From Colius striatus (taxonomy: Eukaryota; Chordata; Aves; Coliiformes; Coliidae): a stretch of 64,000 nt of DNA. The position numbers were made by a program, and so were the translations under genes. The notes under the pieces are model-generated. The model was not told where the DNA came from. It ran no database searches and was given only the letters and a program-made list of their open reading frames with translations. Below are positions 24,215 through 34,530 of this stretch, one piece after another (the first letter of the stretch is position 1; each line of letters starts with the position of its first letter). The DNA lies in NCBI RefSeq assembly GCF_028858725.1, contig NC_084759.1, forward strand, positions 91,446,889 through 91,510,888. The letters are read 5' to 3'.

Positions 24215-26886
24215 GTAAGTCAGAGCTTCTGAAAAAAAAAAAAGTGCTTTTCTCAAGGTCATCTTGTACGGAACAGGTTTGATAAACTACAGAGTTATAA
24301 GTATCATCGTTTCAGGTAAGAAAATTAATGTACAAAACTGGGGCGACTGTTATATAAGTGCTGGAAAGCGAGAATTTCATCACCAGCTCCTCTGAAGTGC
24401 GGAAACTGCCTTCTTTGTGCCTTCTGATCAAAAAGTTTAAGGGCTTTTTCTGTTCTGTGGTAGCTCTTATGCAGATGCTTATTCTTCACTTGCATCCCTA
24501 TTTACTTGCTTTCATAACTAGGGGCACGGTTAAAACCAAAGCTATGTTTGAGCTTGGGCTGCAGTTCTGCTCACCTTGCAGTCCATAATCAGCCTCACTC
24601 AAATAGTCTAGTCCTTCGTTGACCTAACCACAAGCTCCCTGAGGTCCCCAAATTATTCCCACAAGTTAAACTGCAATGGCTATGACTTGCTGGGAAAGAA
24701 TCCTACAGCATCTAAGCACAAGGAAACATGTGATATTGCTGTCGGACATACAGGAAATGCAGAAGATGAGAGGTGGGTGGGTCTTTGCTTTGGGAATAGG
24801 AATATTTGAACCATGTAGCCAGACCTGGGTACCAAATCATTTAGGTTGTATAAACATACAAGTAGCTTCCTGCAGACTTGCTCAGACAGGGTAGATTCTG
24901 CTTTCTAGTCGCATTCTTAAGGAAACCTGATTTTTTCGCTGTCTGCAGGTCAACAGATGGATTCTTAACAGCCATGTACTCGGTACTTACTGTGGACCTA
25001 CTGGGACTGACAGTGTCCACACTTGAATTGTTTTATAGTTAACGTGCATCTGGCTAAAATACCTTAATTTTTATATTTTATAGTAGAAAATAGTGAATTA
25101 GTTTTGTCTACAAGATTAGTTTTATTTCTTTGTCTCGAGGTGGTTTTAGATAGAAATTGAAAATAAATACAAATTAGGTTTTTTTATTTGTTTTGTTTTT
25201 ATTAGGTAATGAAGCAGTTTAAATATGCTGTTAGGTTTTTTAAATGAAAGCGTAACACACATTAAGATAGCTTTAATGTATTGAATAAAGCACATGGCTA
25301 ACTGAACTATTTGTTTCTGATCACTCTGGCTTCACTTAAAACTTTGGGAATTGTACAATGTCCCTGGCTGTCATTGTTCCTTGATCATTCAGCCCATGTT
25401 CTGCATGTGTAGCCAGGGAAATCAAAAGGTGGCTGGACCTAGGAGCAAGGATGATGTGAACCTATGTCATGTCCTAGTAAGCCACCGTGAACCGGCTGCA
25501 AAGTCAATTTGGCTGAGGGAGCTTGGGAGGCATTCCTGGGTCCAACTGTTCAGGCACAACCTAAATTCCTGTAGATACTGGAGCCAGTTACTTCCCCAGT
25601 TCATGATTCAGCTTTCTTTACAAATTCTGGCAGCATACGTGTCTGCATGTTCATGCAGACTGCCAGTGCAGACGTGACATATTCAGATTCTCTACCCCAG
25701 CGTGTTTCATAATGGCTTACTGGTATTGATTAATATTGAAATGTTCTTATAAAGAGCTCGCCTGCCTGGAAGAAACTGTTCTGAAATAAGCTGTGATCTG
25801 AATGCAAATGCTGTAGATAGTTTGAAATCGCTCCCTATGTGCACGAATTTACGTCAGACAACTAAATAGAATGTTGGATACTTCACTGACGCAGTTTTGT
25901 AGATTAAGTTGTTCCAGACTGGTTTTCCACATGAAGCTGTTTATTTGGGATTGGGTTGGGGGGGGGGGGGGAACGGAGGTGGGTATTTTCCCTGTTTTAA
26001 GACAACCAATGAGGAAAAGTGCCAATGCAGGAAGTGATTCCAGAAGAGTTACCGTGCATTATATTTACTTCCTTTTTTGAGAAAACACGAGCATTTCAGC
26101 TGCATGTTTGGCCACCTGTAAAGCACTGGGCTGATAATATAATGTGTTGTTCCAAAGCCTTAAATATAACAGATTTTATTTAAATCCAGAACTTCTTTAC
26201 TGAGACTCTTCCTATTGCGTTCATCAGGTTGCTTACAAAAAAAGCAGTTGTTGGGCTTCAGATGTTACCATCCTGACTGCCAATCTGCCAGAGGTTCTCC
26301 TCAGCTCCAGAGCCGTCTGAGCAAACCTGTGTCTCAGCCACTGCAGTTCGTAGCCTGGCAGCTTGGCAAGCACCAAGCATTATTGTGCCTTAAGCAAATA
26401 CACCTGAATGTGAAATGGGGAGGCGGAGGGCAGACACATATTCTTTCTGCCACCTTTTTGAAAGTGGTAATACCTTAAACACTAGAAGTAGATTTGCCAG
26501 CGCTTGTCTGTCAGAAGGCCTCCAGACAACATCCACCTTTTAGAAACCCTTCCAAAGTGCCAAGGGCAAAATAATAATGATCCTTTTTGTCAGAACATAG
26601 AGAGTAAAATACAGTGTTCTACACCTTTTCCCTTAACATCTGTTTTTTGGAAATAACTTAAAACATCATGAAATTGACCATTATTTCCTCACCTTCTTGA
26701 CTGCATCTGCATTCCTTTTTTCCCCCTCACTTTTCCCCTCTATGTTTTATTCCCAAATGTATTCCCAACTTGTTAATTTTAACATGATACTTTAATACAC
26801 TTTTTGTCAAATGTCATAGCAGACCATATCCTTGTGAAGCTATGATACAGAACTTAAACTGTCTTTCTTTCTACTGTATCTTCTAG
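24215..26886 (+). other. Relic intron
   Basis: Donor GTAAGT and acceptor TTCTAG. It contains a 14-base G run at 25958-25971. No exon supported inside. Confidence 0.5.
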
Positions 26887-27007
26887 TTGATCACGTTAGC
26901 CATGCCCTTTGTGATATGGTATGCACAAGTGTCTCCTCACCGAAAGAACACATGAGATTCTGACGCTGTGATAAACGTCCTTGCCATTGTTACCCCTGTG
27001 GCAGCGG
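26887..27007 (+). pseudogene. HINFP-like relic, exon D with in-frame TGA
   Basis: Joined in phase to exon C, it reads VDHVSHALCDMVC, then SSPKEHMRF, stop, RCDKRPCHCYPCGSG. HINFP reads HVNHYKCPLCDMTC, then [20 protein letters not shown], at identical spacing. The TGA at 26961-26963 replaces the arginine before the final histidine of that finger, which itself has become Arg. The first Cys of the finger has become His. It ends GCGG before GTAAGA, in the phase needed for exon E. Confidence 0.75.
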
Positions 27008-27968
27008 GTAAGAAAATTTGAGGCTCGTAGCTTTGGGAGCAGAACTATAGAACCAAGTTAATGTTTTACAGGAGTTAGTAAAGAAAAGTATTCAACCACT
27101 AAAATAACCAGCTCTTCAATGAAGGAATCTAATGGATTCATCTGCTTTCAGCTGCTGAGACATTGTGGCTCAAACTTCTGGTGCAGGTAGGACTGATGCG
27201 TTAAAAGGTGAAATTTCTTGGCAAGACTCTGTGTGCTACAAAACAGTTGTTGCAACAAGATGTGTAGCAGCAGAGCCTTAAACTGTGGGTTTTGCCACTC
27301 TGAACAATTGCAGGCTGTTTGCTGGGAGAGTCACAGTCCTCTCTTTTGAGTGATATTTCTACCACAGGCTTACTATACCGTCTGCTGTCTTATGTGCTTA
27401 TTTTCCTGCGGTGGTTTCTTTTCTTCTTTCACCATATGATGACACACAGTAGGGAAAGACTAAGTTGCATCTATTAGCATTATAAACATTGGCAAACTAT
27501 GTTTCATTTTGCCAGAGAAGATGAGAGGTCTAGCCTTTGTATGCTGGAAGTGGGATAAAGTGAGAAATATTTAACTATTCATACTGTGGGTGGACAGAAG
27601 GAAGTGATCTGAATTTCTAGACTGGAGAAGATGAAGCAACTGATTGATAATGGACAAGAATTTATGTGAACAGAAAGAGAGTGATGCCTTGCAACATAGT
27701 TGTGGAAAAATTACCTAGATTTGGGCACAATGCGGACGTGTGGGAAGAAAGAGGGAATGGAAAATGAAATCCAGAGCACATCAAAGAGACATCTGTCCTA
27801 TCCCCTTTTCACAGGTGGAAAAACTGAGGTAGAGAAGCAATTTACACATATTCCGCTTTCACTTGTCATTGTCAGAGCCAAAAATTACCACCTCCCAGTC
27901 CTAAACATTAACCACAAGACTACTCCTCTGTACTATTATATCTGTGATTTGTTTTACCTTGTTTTCAG
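27008..27968 (+). other. Relic intron
   Basis: Donor GTAAGA and acceptor TTGTTTTCAG. No other feature seen. Confidence 0.5.
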
Positions 27969-28108
27969 TTTTAAGAACGCGTATGATCTGCATAAACATG
28001 TTGAAACGCACAATGATTCAGATGCCTACAGCTGTGATGTTGGAGGATGTGGTTTTACTTCATGGACTTTATGAACTTTGGAGACAGCATTACAAGAGAG
28101 AGCATGTG
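27969..28108 (+). pseudogene. HINFP-like relic, exon E with frameshift
   Basis: Completes a codon split with exon D and reads FKNAYDLHKHVETH, then AYSCDVGGCGFTSWT. An extra base near 28069 shifts the frame, after which YELWRQHYKREHV continues in the next frame to a GTGAGT donor. HINFP reads CKNLIDLQKHLDTH, AYRCDFENCTF and HYRKVH, with the same ten residues between the Phe and HY once the extra base is ignored. Finger Cys/His spacing in the C-GDVGGC part is preserved. Confidence 0.8.
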
Positions 28109-28654
28109 GTGAGTATATTAAATAGCAGAATGAAGCATATTGCTATAAATGAGACAAAAGTTTCGAATTTTTGTGTGTTTAGTTTCTTGTGAATTGAGAT
28201 GTTTCATTTTTGCACCGAAACAAGTATTTGCACCCATTTCTAGGACTCCAAAGTATTACGCAAACACCCAATTCGTTCTTACCTACAGATTTTGAGTGCT
28301 TACTTTAGGTGCATGTATTTGCATCCTCACAGCCATGAACTCTGGCCAGCTCCCTCCACACCAGTGTTTTTAAAAAAAAAAGAACGAAAAAAGAACATGC
28401 CAATCCTAATCTCAACAAAAAAGTATTTCAGGGATTAAACTCCAATGTCACCTTTCTCTTCATGCTTCTACTCCATCCTTAGAACTAATAGGTTACCTGA
28501 AAATAGAGAAACTATGGTGTGTAAAGCTTACATCACTTTTAATCAGGTGAGTCTGGCCACAACATTAAAATACAGTTTTGCCTGCCACAGTTTAGGCACA
28601 TTTCTTGCCTGTTTTTTTTCAGCTTTCTCTGTTATGATCAGTGCTATGTCTCTT
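28109..28654 (+). other. Relic intron with an unassigned exon-like segment
   Basis: Contains 28483-28546, a 64-nt segment with an AG acceptor and a strong GTGAGT donor. Its frame reads RLPENRETMVCKAYITFNQ, which could not be placed in HINFP. The rest is featureless. Confidence 0.4.
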
Positions 28655-29020
28655 CTCAGCCTTGAGATGATGAGACTGAGGGGGGACCTCATTATTATGT
28701 ACAAGTATTTAAAAGGTGTATGTCAAGAGGATGGGGCAGCACTTTTTTCTCTAGCATCCAGTGATAGCACAAGGGGTAAAGGACAAAAGCTGGAACACAA
28801 AAGGTTCTGCCTAAACACAAGGAAAAACTCCTCTCCTGTGATGGAGCCCTGGCACAGGCTGCCCAGGGAGGATGTGGAGTCTCCTTCTTTGGAGGATTTC
28901 AGAACCCACCTGGATGCGTTCCTGTGTGACCTGATTGAGGTGAAGCTGCTTTAGCAGGGCATTGGACTGGATGATCTTCAGAGGTCCCTTCCAACCCCTA
29001 CCATTCTGTGATTCTGTGAA
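28655..29020 (+). mobile_element. CR1 retrotransposon 3' fragment in a relic intron
   Basis: Forward copy with GGGGGACCTCATTATTATGT, CTGGAACACAAAAGGTTCTG, GGCACAGGCTGCCCAGGGAG and the tail CCATTCTGTGATTCTGTG. It fuses in frame with the upstream 28483 segment to give a 169-codon open frame of no meaning. Confidence 0.93.
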
Positions 29021-30038
29021 TATAGTTCAGAGGAAGCTCTCTGTCACAGTGCTGTTGGAGATAACTGCAGTACTGATGGCCAATGCAGAGAATTTCCATG
29101 TTCACCAGAGTTCTGTAATCAGACAAGTTCTAAAACTCACAAATTTATAACATTTTAGGAAGTCAACTTCAAAAAGGTTTCCAGCTACTTAGTGTGGTTT
29201 TCCCTTTTTCAACAAAGGATTAATTTTTTCCCTATACACATGCAGGCCTTCAATGACTCTAAATCTTTCTTTCTGAGGGTAATGGCATTCTGAATTAATA
29301 AATGCCACATCTATCAGGAATGTTTCTCCTGGAGTTATACATTGCCCCTAGATCTTTGAAAAGCACATAAACTCAGCGGTCATTCTCATTTCAGGTGGGT
29401 TAACAGTTGATTCTTGTTCAGATCATAAAGTCATTTTGAAGGTGTTTTGTTTAAGAGATTTGGATAATTTAATTAAAGGCTATCTTAAGTTTGGTTCTGT
29501 TTTAAACATTCCAAGAGTGAAACAATCTAATACTTAGATGTCACTATCATGATGGAAAAGCTAGTGTAAAGATGGTTAAACCAAGGAAATAAAAAAGGTC
29601 TTTTTGCTTTTATAGCTTGTACCACTGTGAAAATCTTGTAACTCAGACTGCTGAAAGAAATTTTTTGACACTGCAACTTGTAACCACCAAAGACAGTACA
29701 TAAATATATCAATAGCTTCTGTAGTATAAACAAGCCATATTCTGCAGTTTGGGACCACAAATACCCAGCAAATAAGGTATAATTATTAATAGGTATCTCT
29801 TATTTTCTGTTATGTGATGTCTATTTGATTACAACTACTTATTGGAACCCTCTTGCAGGTGTTCCTTCACATAGAGTGTCTTTTGTTTGAGTGCCACCTA
29901 ATAAAGAACAATCTAATTCATCTTTTAATTGCTGACATTCTCAGCTTTGGCATTCTGATTAGATGTTCTTCTTATTTTTGGCTGTAAATGCTATGTTTGT
30001 AACTTGTATTTTCAATATTTTCAATTTTATTCCCATAG
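29021..30038 (+). other. Relic intron, with a possible last-finger exon at 29422-29520
   Basis: No secure exon. 29422-29520 follows a TTGTTCAG acceptor and reads DNLIKGYLKFGSVLNIPRVK, which loosely resembles the HINFP stretch from NNLTVHLRKKHQF to the PRFR just before the final exon. No donor is left. The intron ends in a good acceptor (TTTATTCCCATAG). Confidence 0.35.
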
Positions 30039-30213
30039 ATACAAAGACGATGATGAAGGTCATGTGAGTTTTAATGTAGCAGTATATAATGCTGTCATGG
30101 GTTTAGGTCAGGCTTCTAGTAACAGGGTGGTAAAAAGTCTTCACCAAGTCAAAATAATTTTAGAAGAGAAGGAAGGGAGTCTTGGAAAAGAGACACTTCA
30201 ACGGGAGAAGTAG
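30039..30213 (+). pseudogene. HINFP-like relic, last exon (still open)
   Basis: After the split codon it reads YKDDDEGHVSFNVAVY and continues to a TAG at 30211-30213. HINFP has YKEHEDGYMRLQLVRY at the same spacing, followed by a linker. A later stretch SLHQVKIILEE parallels SLQGIILE of HINFP. The exon has no premature stop relative to this alignment, but it ends about 100 residues short of the HINFP tail. Confidence 0.7.
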
Positions 30214-30682
30214 TTTTCACACAGCTTCAGCCATAATCACGAGCTACTGGAGAAAATGTTCTGGTAGAAAGAGAGGCTTCTGTGTGAGAGCCTGCTTATT
30301 CTGAAGCTCAGGATACTGTATGGCTGTTGGAAAACTGTTTTGCTGTGCTTCTGCAGAAGCAATGTGAAGGAAAAACTAGCAGAAATGGAACTGAGCTCGG
30401 GAATTCAGATAGCTTTCTAGAAAAAGCAGCCTGTTTGTGGATTTTTACTGTGAAAAGGGGTACTCTCCAGAAGACGTTTAATTGTTAAAAACAAAATATG
30501 TTTTCAAGTCTTTACTTTTACCCTTCTCAAATCTTGTATGTAACATTATGTTTCCCCAGCATTTTTGTCAAATTGTTCTGATATGCTTAGAGAATATATG
30601 CAGGAAATGCACAATATTATGCACTTATACTTTAATTTGTAGCCTTTTGGAGAAGCAACTTTTAAATTCTGTGTATTCCTAG
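30214..30682. other. Sequence after the relic, nothing recognised
   Basis: Possible old 3' UTR of the relic. No exon or repeat could be supported. Confidence 0.5.
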
Positions 30683-30706
30683 AGAGAGAGAGAGACAGAG
30701 AGACAG

Positions 30707-30750
<44 letters not shown>

Positions 30751-31073
30751 TGTGTCTGTGTGTCTGTGTCTGTGTCTGTCTGTGTGTGTGTGTCTGTGTC
30801 TCTGTGTGTGTGTGTGTGTGTGTGTCTGTGTCTCTGTGTGTGTGTGTGTGTGTGTGTGTCTGTGTGTGTGTGTGTGTCTGTGTGTCTGTGTGTCTGTGTG
30901 TCTGTGTCTGTGTCTCTGTGTGTGTGTGTGTCTGTGTGTGTGTGTCTGTGTCTGTGTGTGTGTGTGTGTGTGTCTGTGTCTGTGTCTGTGTGTGTGTGTG
31001 TGTGTGTGTCTGTGTCTGTGTCTGTGTCTGTGTGTCTGTGTCTGTGTCTGTGTCTGTGTCTGTGTGTGTGTGA
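30683..31073. repeat. Long AG then TG/TCTG microsatellite
   Basis: About 390 bp beginning with AGAG/ACAG units (30683-30709), then TG dinucleotides broken by regularly scattered TC. It gives false open frames of Cys-Val, Cys-Leu and Ser-Val in all three + phases. Alternating purine-pyrimidine tracts of this length favour Z-DNA. Confidence 0.97.
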
Positions 31074-33458
31074 ATAGCTTGTGAGGTGTATATAAAAATT
31101 TATGATTTTGGCAGGTTTCTTAAATGAACTTTGTGACTTTACATTTCAAGAGTTGTTAGAGAGACTTTTGTATTATAATGGAAGTTAGAATGTATTCTTA
31201 TGCTTCACGTTGGAATGTGTTGTTGAAGAATAACATTTAAATGAAAAAGAAAGTTATATCTAACTAAAAAAGTTAAAGGCATTCATAGAGCTGACTTTAG
31301 GATGTATGTACTGTTTGGTACGATGGAAATTTTATGTTTGTTCATTGGGTGCTGCAGGTACAATGACATGAAAGTAAATAAATGATTTTGGCTGCAGAGC
31401 TAAATGTATCTAACTGCATTTTCATAAATAATCCCCAGAGCTGAGGTTATTCTGACCTGTTTGGAAAGGTGCTTGGTAGAGACATTTATTTGATTCCTGT
31501 ATCAAGGGGCATAGACAAAAAGACAGGTATCTTTCAACACAGTAAAAATGAACGACAATGTTTGGAATGCTTTTTCCAGATGAGAATGGAATGAGCCCTC
31601 CAACTAAACCACGAGACATACACAGGAGAAAGTAATGTTCAGTCATCTGGAAAACATAACTTACCCTGTGTTAGCTACTACCAGCTGGCGTTCCTTGAGG
31701 ACTCAGAGGTATTCTCTGAGAAGGGCTTGCTGCAGCACTTTGGAAGCATCTTTGAGTGCACATGCAGAGCTGTGTTATATCACCAGCGCTTACTGAACAT
31801 TCATTCCTTTATGTAGGCAAGCTGATAGCAAGGACCCAGGATAGACAATCAGCCTGCACACAGGTGAGTTCCCAGCCAAACAGTATCATTTAGACTGGGA
31901 ATAGTTTCAACCAAAATAGGCTGTCTGAAATTGAAGTGAGCTTGCCATGTAACCCCAGGAATTCTGAGGCACTTTTCTGTGGGAGAAGTTCCATTGTGCA
32001 TCTTCTGTAGCAAACTCCTCTGAACTGCCCCCTCACCATCTAACTGCCGACAGCTGTTGCATGTGAGGACTGTGAGTCTGTGCTGGGGCTGTGGGGTGGA
32101 AGGGAGAGCCAATCAGTGCTCTGCCCAGGGCCCTCACAAAGGCCCGGAGGAGTGGGTGAGGAGGTGGTATAGGTGTAGGATCTGTTACACTCTTACATCA
32201 ACTGTACATCCGCTTCCTTTATTTGAGAGTGAGCCAACTCAAGGATCTGTGCTGATTTCCTACAATTGCGTCGTGGATGGGGGTGGTGCTTGCTGGAAGG
32301 AGCCCTAAGTAGTGCCTCTGACAGGGTACCTGTACTCAGCACTCACTGCTGCCTCAGCCTAACAACGTGGGCCAGATTGTCTGCCATGTTTAGCAATCTT
32401 GGCCATAGCCAGAAAAGGAGTTTGATACTCCTGTCACAAATAGAAGCAGATTAAAAGTGACAGCTGTGAAAATCTCCTTCCCTAACTGTCCACCTTCTTC
32501 CTGCCTTGAAAGTTCCTGCTCTGCAGACAGCTGAGATCTTTGTGCTTAGGTTTTTTAGTACTATTAAATATGCTGAGCTGTAATTTGTGGCGATTCAGCT
32601 GATGTTTCAAGAGTAGTTGAGCCATCTGTGAAGTGGGGGCAGGCCAGACAGATGTGGGTGGCAGCCTGATTGTAATCTGCCTTTGTGCATGAATCAGAGA
32701 CCTGGCATTTTTAATACTTTAGAATAAGGGTAAAACTGACTCACGTTTCTCTGGGCAATGAATAGGTACCTCTATGCCTCTGGGATTTCCCCTACTAAAT
32801 ATCAAAGGCCTGCAACAAACAACAGAGGTGTTAATGCTTCCCAAAGAAAGAGTCCTTTATAATGGAAAATATTAGTCAACCAGAATAGAGAGGAGTCTTT
32901 TCCAGATCTTTTACAACAATTTACCAAAAGCCTCTAATCCAATATCCAACAATTTACTCCTTTGGGCAGATCCCTGTGCCTGCCTGACTTCGAGGCTGCT
33001 GCCTTCAGCTCTAAGCTGCACTGCAGGTGCTAAGGTTAATTCACACAAAGGCCATCCAGGGCTTTGCACAACAGATTTAAACACGGCACTGTAGATTTGT
33101 ACTGGCATTATAGATTTGTACTTGAGCTGTGGGACCACATTTTCAGGGCAAGGGTATGACCTGCAAGTTCTAAATTGCCACAATTTTGTGGGAGCCTATT
33201 TTTGAAGGCCAAGTCAACTGTGGGGGCAGACAGAATGGGATGATAGTTCATTAATGGAGACCTATTCTGGAGAGTCATATTTTAAAATAATTTCCTTCAG
33301 TTATGCTTCTTAATGACACTCTAGAGTTTAATTCTACTATTGCTTAGGAGCCTGTTCCCCTTTATTGTTATTGAGTGTTTGCATTCACACAAGGGCTTTG
33401 CAAAGCCAAAGAGATACATCCATTTTCTTGTATAGTAATCTATTTTAGAATGTACCTT
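31074..33458. other. Intergenic sequence, nothing recognised
   Basis: No exon or repeat could be supported. Short frames on both strands around 31849-32308 have no family features. Confidence 0.55.
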
Positions 33459-33760
33459 CACAGAATTACAGAATCTTAAGGGTTGGAAGGCACCTCGAAA
33501 GATCATCTAGTCCAACCCCTCTGCCAGAGCAACACCACCTAGAGTAGGTCACACAGGAACTCATCCAGGTGGGTTTATGAATGTCCCCAGAGAAGGAGAC
33601 TCCACAACCCATCTGGGCAGCCTGTTCCAGTGCTCCCTCACCCTCACAGTGAAGAAATTCTTCCTTGTATTTCTTTGGAACCTCTTATGTTCCAGCTTAT
33701 ACCTATTGCCCCTTGTCCTACCATTGAACATCACTGAGAAGAACCTTCTTAATTTGTATA
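33459..33760 (-). mobile_element. CR1 retrotransposon 3' fragment, reversed
   Basis: Starts with the reversed CR1 tail (CACAGAATTACAGAATCTTA) and continues with AGTCCAACCCCTCTGCCAGA, GGCAGCCTGTTCCAGTGCTC and TTGCCCCTTGTCCTACCATT, all reversed landmarks of the 3' third of CR1. It lies about 4.8 kb upstream of RIPK4. Confidence 0.93.
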
Positions 33761-34079
33761 CAGAAGTTTTATTAACACCCGTGTGTTTAGTGAGTGTTAG
33801 TAGTTGGTGACAATAGATTTAAAAGTTGGTTTTTTTGAGTGTTCTTTCCAAATTCTACATTAAGGTTTAAGTGTTAGAGTAGCACTCCAAGGTTTCCATG
33901 TATGAAGGAGAATAAAATACCCCTCTGAATGAAATCACTTTGGTGGAAAGAGGGGTTTTTTTTCAGATTTTGGTACCAGATTATATTTTTTTTCTTGCTA
34001 TTCACTTGTGCTAAAATAACTGTACATAAAGGTCTTTGGGTTTGAAAACGAGGGGTTTGTTTCTGCTTAATTTTCACCG
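33761..34079. other. Intergenic sequence, nothing recognised
   Basis: AT-rich spacer between the CR1 copy and the GC-rich upstream element. Confidence 0.5.
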
Positions 34080-34530
34080 TGACTCTGCAGCTGCCTTCTG
34101 CCCAGAGAGCGCTGCCAAGCGCTCTCCCGTAGGGATGCCCACAGACGGTGCCTGCGGGCCGCCAGCTCTGACTCACCCTGTCACCCCGTCTCACGACACC
34201 CTGCGACATGAGGTGTGTGTGCCAAGCAAATCTCTCCCGGGAACACACGCTCTGTTCAGCACCTCCTAGGAGAAAGCAGCTCTGTGCGGAAACAAGGCGT
34301 TATTTGCTGGGATTTGTGGGACCCGGCTTGAAAAACAACTCCTTCCCCTGCGTACCAGGTATGAGGTGGACGTGAGTCATTAGGGACTCGTTCTCGTGGA
34401 GCCAGATCAGCAGATAAGGTAAACTGGCGCGGGTCTACCGAGTCTGTAAAACCAGCAGAGTGTCTAGCGGCTCTGGCTCGGGACCTTTGTGGATTTCGGG
34501 GCGGGGGGGGCGGACTAGACGAGCCCTCGG
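34080..34530. promoter_or_regulatory. GC-rich element upstream of RIPK4 with two AP-1 sites
   Basis: A short GC- and CpG-rich stretch in AT-rich surroundings, about 4.2 kb upstream of the RIPK4 start. It has AP-1 consensus sites TGACTCA (34169-34175) and TGAGTCA (34373-34379) and a GC box GGGGCGGGG (34498-34506). These suggest an enhancer or alternative promoter. Function is inferred from motif content only. Confidence 0.4.

Larger units (their letters stand above)
22377..30213 (+). pseudogene. HINFP-like zinc-finger gene relic (unprocessed pseudogene)
   Basis: Exon-like segments at ~22377-22553, 23038-23190, ~24160-24214, 26887-27007, 27969-28108 and 30039-30213 align in order to HINFP, the C2H2 zinc-finger factor that activates histone H4 genes at the G1/S transition. 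Several introns keep the splice phase expected from the protein, so the copy arose by DNA duplication and not by retroposition. It is broken by TGA codons at 24193-24195 and 26961-26963 and by a one-base frameshift near 28069. Key Cys/His residues are replaced in several fingers. The 5' exons and the exon encoding the last finger were not found with confidence. A bird paralogue named HINFPL exists to my recollection, and this may be its decayed orthologue. The alignment was done from memory of the HINFP protein. A functional gene with odd splicing is possible but unlikely. Confidence 0.75.

Noticed and set aside
28445..28954. 169-codon frame as a gene
   Set aside because: A chance fusion of an intron segment with a CR1 ORF2 remnant.
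30710..31084. Three overlapping + strand frames of Cys-Val, Cys-Leu and Ser-Val repeats
   Set aside because: All are translations of the TG/TC microsatellite and not genes.
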